The translations under genes and the position numbers were made by a program. From contig JARFXO010000001.1 in the NCBI GenBank assembly GCA_029194665.1, forward strand, positions 372,001-436,000: DNA of 64,000 bases, in the 5' to 3' direction. Below are positions 61,522 to 64,000 of this stretch, in pieces; position 1 is the stretch's first letter, and every line of letters starts with the position of its first letter. The DNA is from Nitrospira sp. (GTDB taxonomy: Bacteria; Nitrospirota; Nitrospiria; Nitrospirales; Nitrospiraceae). The notes under the pieces are model-generated. The model had not been told where the DNA came from, did not search any database, and was given only the letters and a program-made list of their open reading frames with translations.

Positions 61522-62975
61522 GAGCTTCCTTCTCCTCGGATTACCTGGACCTGGCGAAATCTCGCAGGAGAGGCGGCATGGGTCATCCAACCGGATTGGC
61601 CAGGCTGGCCCTTCCCGCAGGTGATGAATCCGTACCGTTGCCGAAAAGAGCGGTCAGCCACTCCGTCGCAGCTGGTCCAGAATTCCGGCGTGATCCCATG
61701 GTAGATGACGTCCCGCAACATATGGGTTCGCCTGCCGTTTTCAATCAGCCAGAACGCGTCACCGCCGAACTGAAAGTTGTAGCGGCGTTGATCAATGCTG
61801 TAGGATCCATGGCCTTCGATATAGATGCCGCGTTTCACGTCTGCAATGAGCTGATCACGCGTCGCCTCGCCGGGCTCCAGTCCGATATTGGCAATCCGCA
61901 CCATCGGAATATTCGCCCATCCGTCGGCCCGATTCGAGCCACATGAACGGGATTCGCCGATCTTTGGCGCCACTTCACGGTTCGTACAGTATCCGACGAA
62001 GATCCCGTGACGGATGATGTCCCACTTCTGACAGGCCACTCCATCATCATCGTAACCGGTTGCAGCCAGAGTTTCCGATTCGGTGTTATCGGCCACTAAG
62101 TTCACATGTCGTGAACCATAATGAAAGTTGCCACGCTTCTCCGTCGTCAAGAAACTGGTACCGGCATAGTTGGCCTCGTAGCCGAGCGCTCGATCCAGTT
62201 CGCTCGGATGGCCACAGGATTCATGGATGGTCAATGACAGATGTTCAGGATCGAGCACCAGATCATACTGGCCGGCGTCGACCGCCGATGCCTTCACTTT
62301 TTCGATCGCTTGATCGGCGACGCGTGGGGCCTCCCGCAGGAAATCTGCCTCTTCGATCAATTCATAGCCCCTCCTGAGATGGGGCGTATTGAAGCTGCGC
62401 GACGCAAATCGGCCTTCATGCAACGCGGTCGCCATACAGTCGCCTTGCCCGGCCAACAGATCGAACTCGACGTGTGTTCCCTCACTGGAAACAAACAACT
62501 TTCTGTCCCGGCGCGCCCACAGGCTGGCGCTGCTCCTCGCGATACCAGACTGCGATTGCAACACTTCCATTGTGTTGAGCAACAAGTCGGTTTTCTTCTC
62601 CAACGGCACGCTGAATGGATCGGTGCGATAGGGGGTGACAATCCGGTCATGATGGACCGGCTCTGGCGCCAAGCGCACTTTTTCAATGGCGACCGAAGCG
62701 GAACTCTTGGCAATTTCGATGGCGAGGTCCGCCACCCGGGGAACCTCTTCAAGTGACAAAACCGAACTCGCCGCGAACCCCCAGGCTCCGTGATAGAGTA
62801 CGCGCACACCGAAGCCGATATCTCGAGTATCTCGAATCGAGGCGATTCGACGATCCTCACCTTGGAGGTGTTCCGTGCTACTGTCCTGAACACGGATATC
62901 GCCATACTCAGCGCCTGAAGCCGCAATGCGGTTCAGCGCAAGCTCAGCAAATTCGTCCCAAGCCGGAGTGCTCAT
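61518..62975 (-). CDS. TldD-family metalloprotease
   Basis: Catalytic subunit of the TldD/TldE protease, 485 aa. The zinc motif HESCGH (HExxxH) lies in LSLTIHESCGHPSELDRALG. Other family blocks are GDIRVQDSSTEHLQG, GFGVRVLYHGAWGFAASS, and GIYIEGHGSYSIDQRRYNFQFGGD. It is the first gene of the pair and overlaps tldE by four bases. Such proteases hydrolyse unstructured peptides inside the complex cavity and mature some ribosomally made peptides. A promoter is expected in 62976-63228, which also holds a direct repeat. Confidence 0.88.
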   Translation of the reverse strand: MSTPAWDEFAELALNRIAASGAEYGDIRVQDSSTEHLQGEDRRIASIRDTRDIGFGVRVLYHGAWGFAASSVLSLEEVPRVADLAIEIAKSSASVAIEKVRLAPEPVHHDRIVTPYRTDPFSVPLEKKTDLLLNTMEVLQSQSGIARSSASLWARRDRKLFVSSEGTHVEFDLLAGQGDCMATALHEGRFASRSFNTPHLRRGYELIEEADFLREAPRVADQAIEKVKASAVDAGQYDLVLDPEHLSLTIHESCGHPSELDRALGYEANYAGTSFLTTEKRGNFHYGSRHVNLVADNTESETLAATGYDDDGVACQKWDIIRHGIFVGYCTNREVAPKIGESRSCGSNRADGWANIPMVRIANIGLEPGEATRDQLIADVKRGIYIEGHGSYSIDQRRYNFQFGGDAFWLIENGRRTHMLRDVIYHGITPEFWTSCDGVADRSFRQRYGFITCGKGQPGQSGWMTHAASPARFRQVQVIRGEGSS

Positions 62976-63001
62976 GCCGCTTGATTCTCAGGTGTACGAA
63001 G

Positions 63002-63035
63002 AATGGGTCGGTATAAGTATAATGGGTCAGTATAA
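63002..63035. repeat. 15-bp direct repeat upstream of tldD
   Basis: AATGGGTCGGTATAA (63002-63016) and AATGGGTCAGTATAA (63021-63035) differ at one base and are 19 bp apart, so both lie near the same face of the helix. The repeat is 27 to 60 bp before the tldD start codon and contains TATAAT (63018-63023) on the plus strand. It is a candidate operator for a dimeric regulator of tldDE. Confidence 0.5.
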
Positions 63036-63228
63036 CAGGTGGCGAGCAAAACGGAGAGCGTTTCGGGTCGAACGAACGAGACTAGCCTTGCCGTCGATGG
63101 ACACTGGTGATGAATTCAGCCTCAGTGACGTGATAGAACGCACCAGAGGATTCGATGGGCAGCGCTCGTGCCAGGCACCCTAGCTTAGCGATATACATAT
63201 ACGAAGACCAGACCCTAATTGGGATCTA

Positions 63229-63501
63229 ATGAAGGTAGCTCCGAAGTGCGTGAGTTTGTCCTTGAACATTGCGCTGCTATGCATTGTTGCCGGCGCATGT
63301 CAGCACGCACCGGATGTGATTCCCGATCGTCTCAATGGAATTGTCGATCGAGATCTCCGATACATCAACATCAAGCACAACCCGGAGGCTTATCGGGGAA
63401 AACTCATGCTGGTGGGAGGCAAGGGCGAGAGTGGTCCATACTAGGGTTACGGACACCCTATAGCAGGTAAATTTCGAGGATACTACGGATATCGCTATTA
63501 A
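63229..63501 (+). pseudogene. Slp-like lipoprotein gene with internal stop and deletion
   Basis: MKVAPKCVSLSLNIALLCIV ends in a lipobox (AGAC) and continues APDVIPDRLNGIVDRD, NIKHNPEAYRGKLMLVGGK, the N-terminal pattern of Slp-type outer-membrane lipoproteins. It meets a TAG at 63442-63444 after 71 codons. The same frame then reads GYGHPIAGKFRGYYGYRY to a TAA at 63499-63501, like the Gly/Tyr-rich end of Slp. The middle (about 90 residues) is missing. A TGG to TAG change plus a deletion would give this. The truncated 71-residue product could still be made. Confidence 0.5.
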
Positions 63502-63678
63502 TTGGTAGAAACACCGGGCGACAAGGCTTTTGGCTTGCTGTCAAAGCCCAAGGGCCGAATCCCGACGAGTCGGCGATGTTCGCATCAACGAAGAAATCCG
63601 TGATCGATATGATGGAGGGGAAGCGGGCTGCAAGAAAGGTTCGAAGCATCACAATCACTGTAGTAAGGAGGCACTGCA

Positions 63679-63909
63679 ATGAAGGTTCAACATATCATGA
63701 TGGGGTCGGTCTTGTTGTTATGCTTGTTGACTGCGTGTCAGCGCGTGCACCTGAAAGGAGATGAGATAGTCCACAGCGGCGAGGGTAATCAAGCGGATAT
63801 GATCAGCGCGTCTGACCAGCAGGGATTATCGAACGTTGAGGACCAGAGCGTGAGAACCAAGCGAGCCGATGGACAAGGCCTACGCCATCCAGACCCGTAC
63901 CGTAAATAA
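63679..63909 (+). CDS. Small lipoprotein of unknown function
   Basis: 76-residue protein with AAGGAGG seven bases upstream of the ATG. A lipoprotein signal (HIMMGSVLLLCLLTAC) with lipobox LTAC is followed by a polar, disordered-looking tail rich in Asp, Gln, Ser and Gly (GEGNQADMISASDQQGLSN). No family recognised. It follows the broken Slp-like gene after 177 bp in which nothing is evident. Confidence 0.6.
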   Translation: MKVQHIMMGSVLLLCLLTACQRVHLKGDEIVHSGEGNQADMISASDQQGLSNVEDQSVRTKRADGQGLRHPDPYRK

Positions 63910-63938
63910 AGACCAGGGTAGGAGAACCAGGCAAGCCA

Positions 63939-64000
63939 ATGAAGGGCAAAGAAGTCGTGGCTTCCTTTGACGATATACGAATATTGTTGAGGAAATTTGA
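63939..64000 (+). CDS. Possible gene start cut by the window end
   Basis: ATG at 63939 opens a frame that stays open to the window edge: KGKEVVASFDDIRILLRKF, a soluble-looking start. A weak AGGAGA lies about 14 bases upstream. It is too short to assign and may not be real. Confidence 0.25.
   Translation, partial: MKGKEVVASFDDIRILLRKF

Noticed and set aside
63458..63679. Minus-strand open frame of 73 codons
   Set aside because: No family, no ribosome site, and it overlaps the Slp remnant and the start of the small lipoprotein gene.

Overview
The window is a moderately GC-rich bacterial chromosome segment. The most likely source is Nitrospira or a close relative (phylum Nitrospirota). That rests on overall gene style: a 13-gene nuo cluster with a nuoCD fusion, a sulfite-dehydrogenase-like pair, and many exported thioredoxin, propeller and TonB-system proteins. 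No rRNA or other marker gene confirms it, so the taxonomy is inference. No rRNA, tRNA or CRISPR array was recognised.

Layout. 1-1.7 kb: a PAS/HisKA_3 sensor kinase, cut by the window edge, and its NarL-type response regulator. 2-7.1 kb: mixed housekeeping and envelope genes (MlaA lipoprotein, VOC protein, GNAT, exported polysaccharide deacetylase, M50 site-2 protease with CBS domains, YihY). 7.15-23.8 kb, minus strand: a complete complex I operon nuoA-B-CD-E-F-G-H-I-J-K-L-M-N, headed by a MidA/NDUFAF7-type methyltransferase and a plausible sigma-70 promoter. Several nuo spacers carry short 7-nt periodic repeats. 24-29.7 kb: a polyprenyl-type glycosyltransferase, a polytopic GT-C-like membrane protein and secA.

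29.9-42.1 kb, plus strand: the most unusual part. It is an exported metal- or redox-type system made of small His-rich proteins with a Cys-[Ala/Ser]-Trp-x-Cys motif and a C-terminal Arg-[Ala/Gly]-Pro-Pro motif (four copies), two paralogous outer-membrane beta-barrel proteins that share a 16-residue Cys-containing mature N-terminus, two TlpA-like thioredoxins, a dedicated TonB, a TonB-dependent receptor, a sialidase-like propeller with a Cys-x-Cys-Cys site and a propeller lipoprotein. A small HTH gene and a decayed transposase lie between the two barrel modules.

42.2-54 kb: a frameshifted Slp lipoprotein gene, a DsbA-like protein, an ECF sigma factor with a Cys-rich tail, a Cu+-type P1B ATPase with two YHS and two heavy-metal-binding modules, a CusCBA-type copper/silver efflux system and a hemerythrin-like protein. 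With the preceding block this suggests a copper-handling island in which uptake or periplasmic processing sits beside efflux. The uptake part is inference. 54-63 kb, minus strand: cytochrome c plus SoxC-like molybdoenzyme, exported MsrA, a LOG-like protein, a TPR protein, a coiled-coil protein and a TldD/TldE-type pair. 63-64 kb: a broken Slp-like gene, a small lipoprotein and a possible gene cut by the window end.
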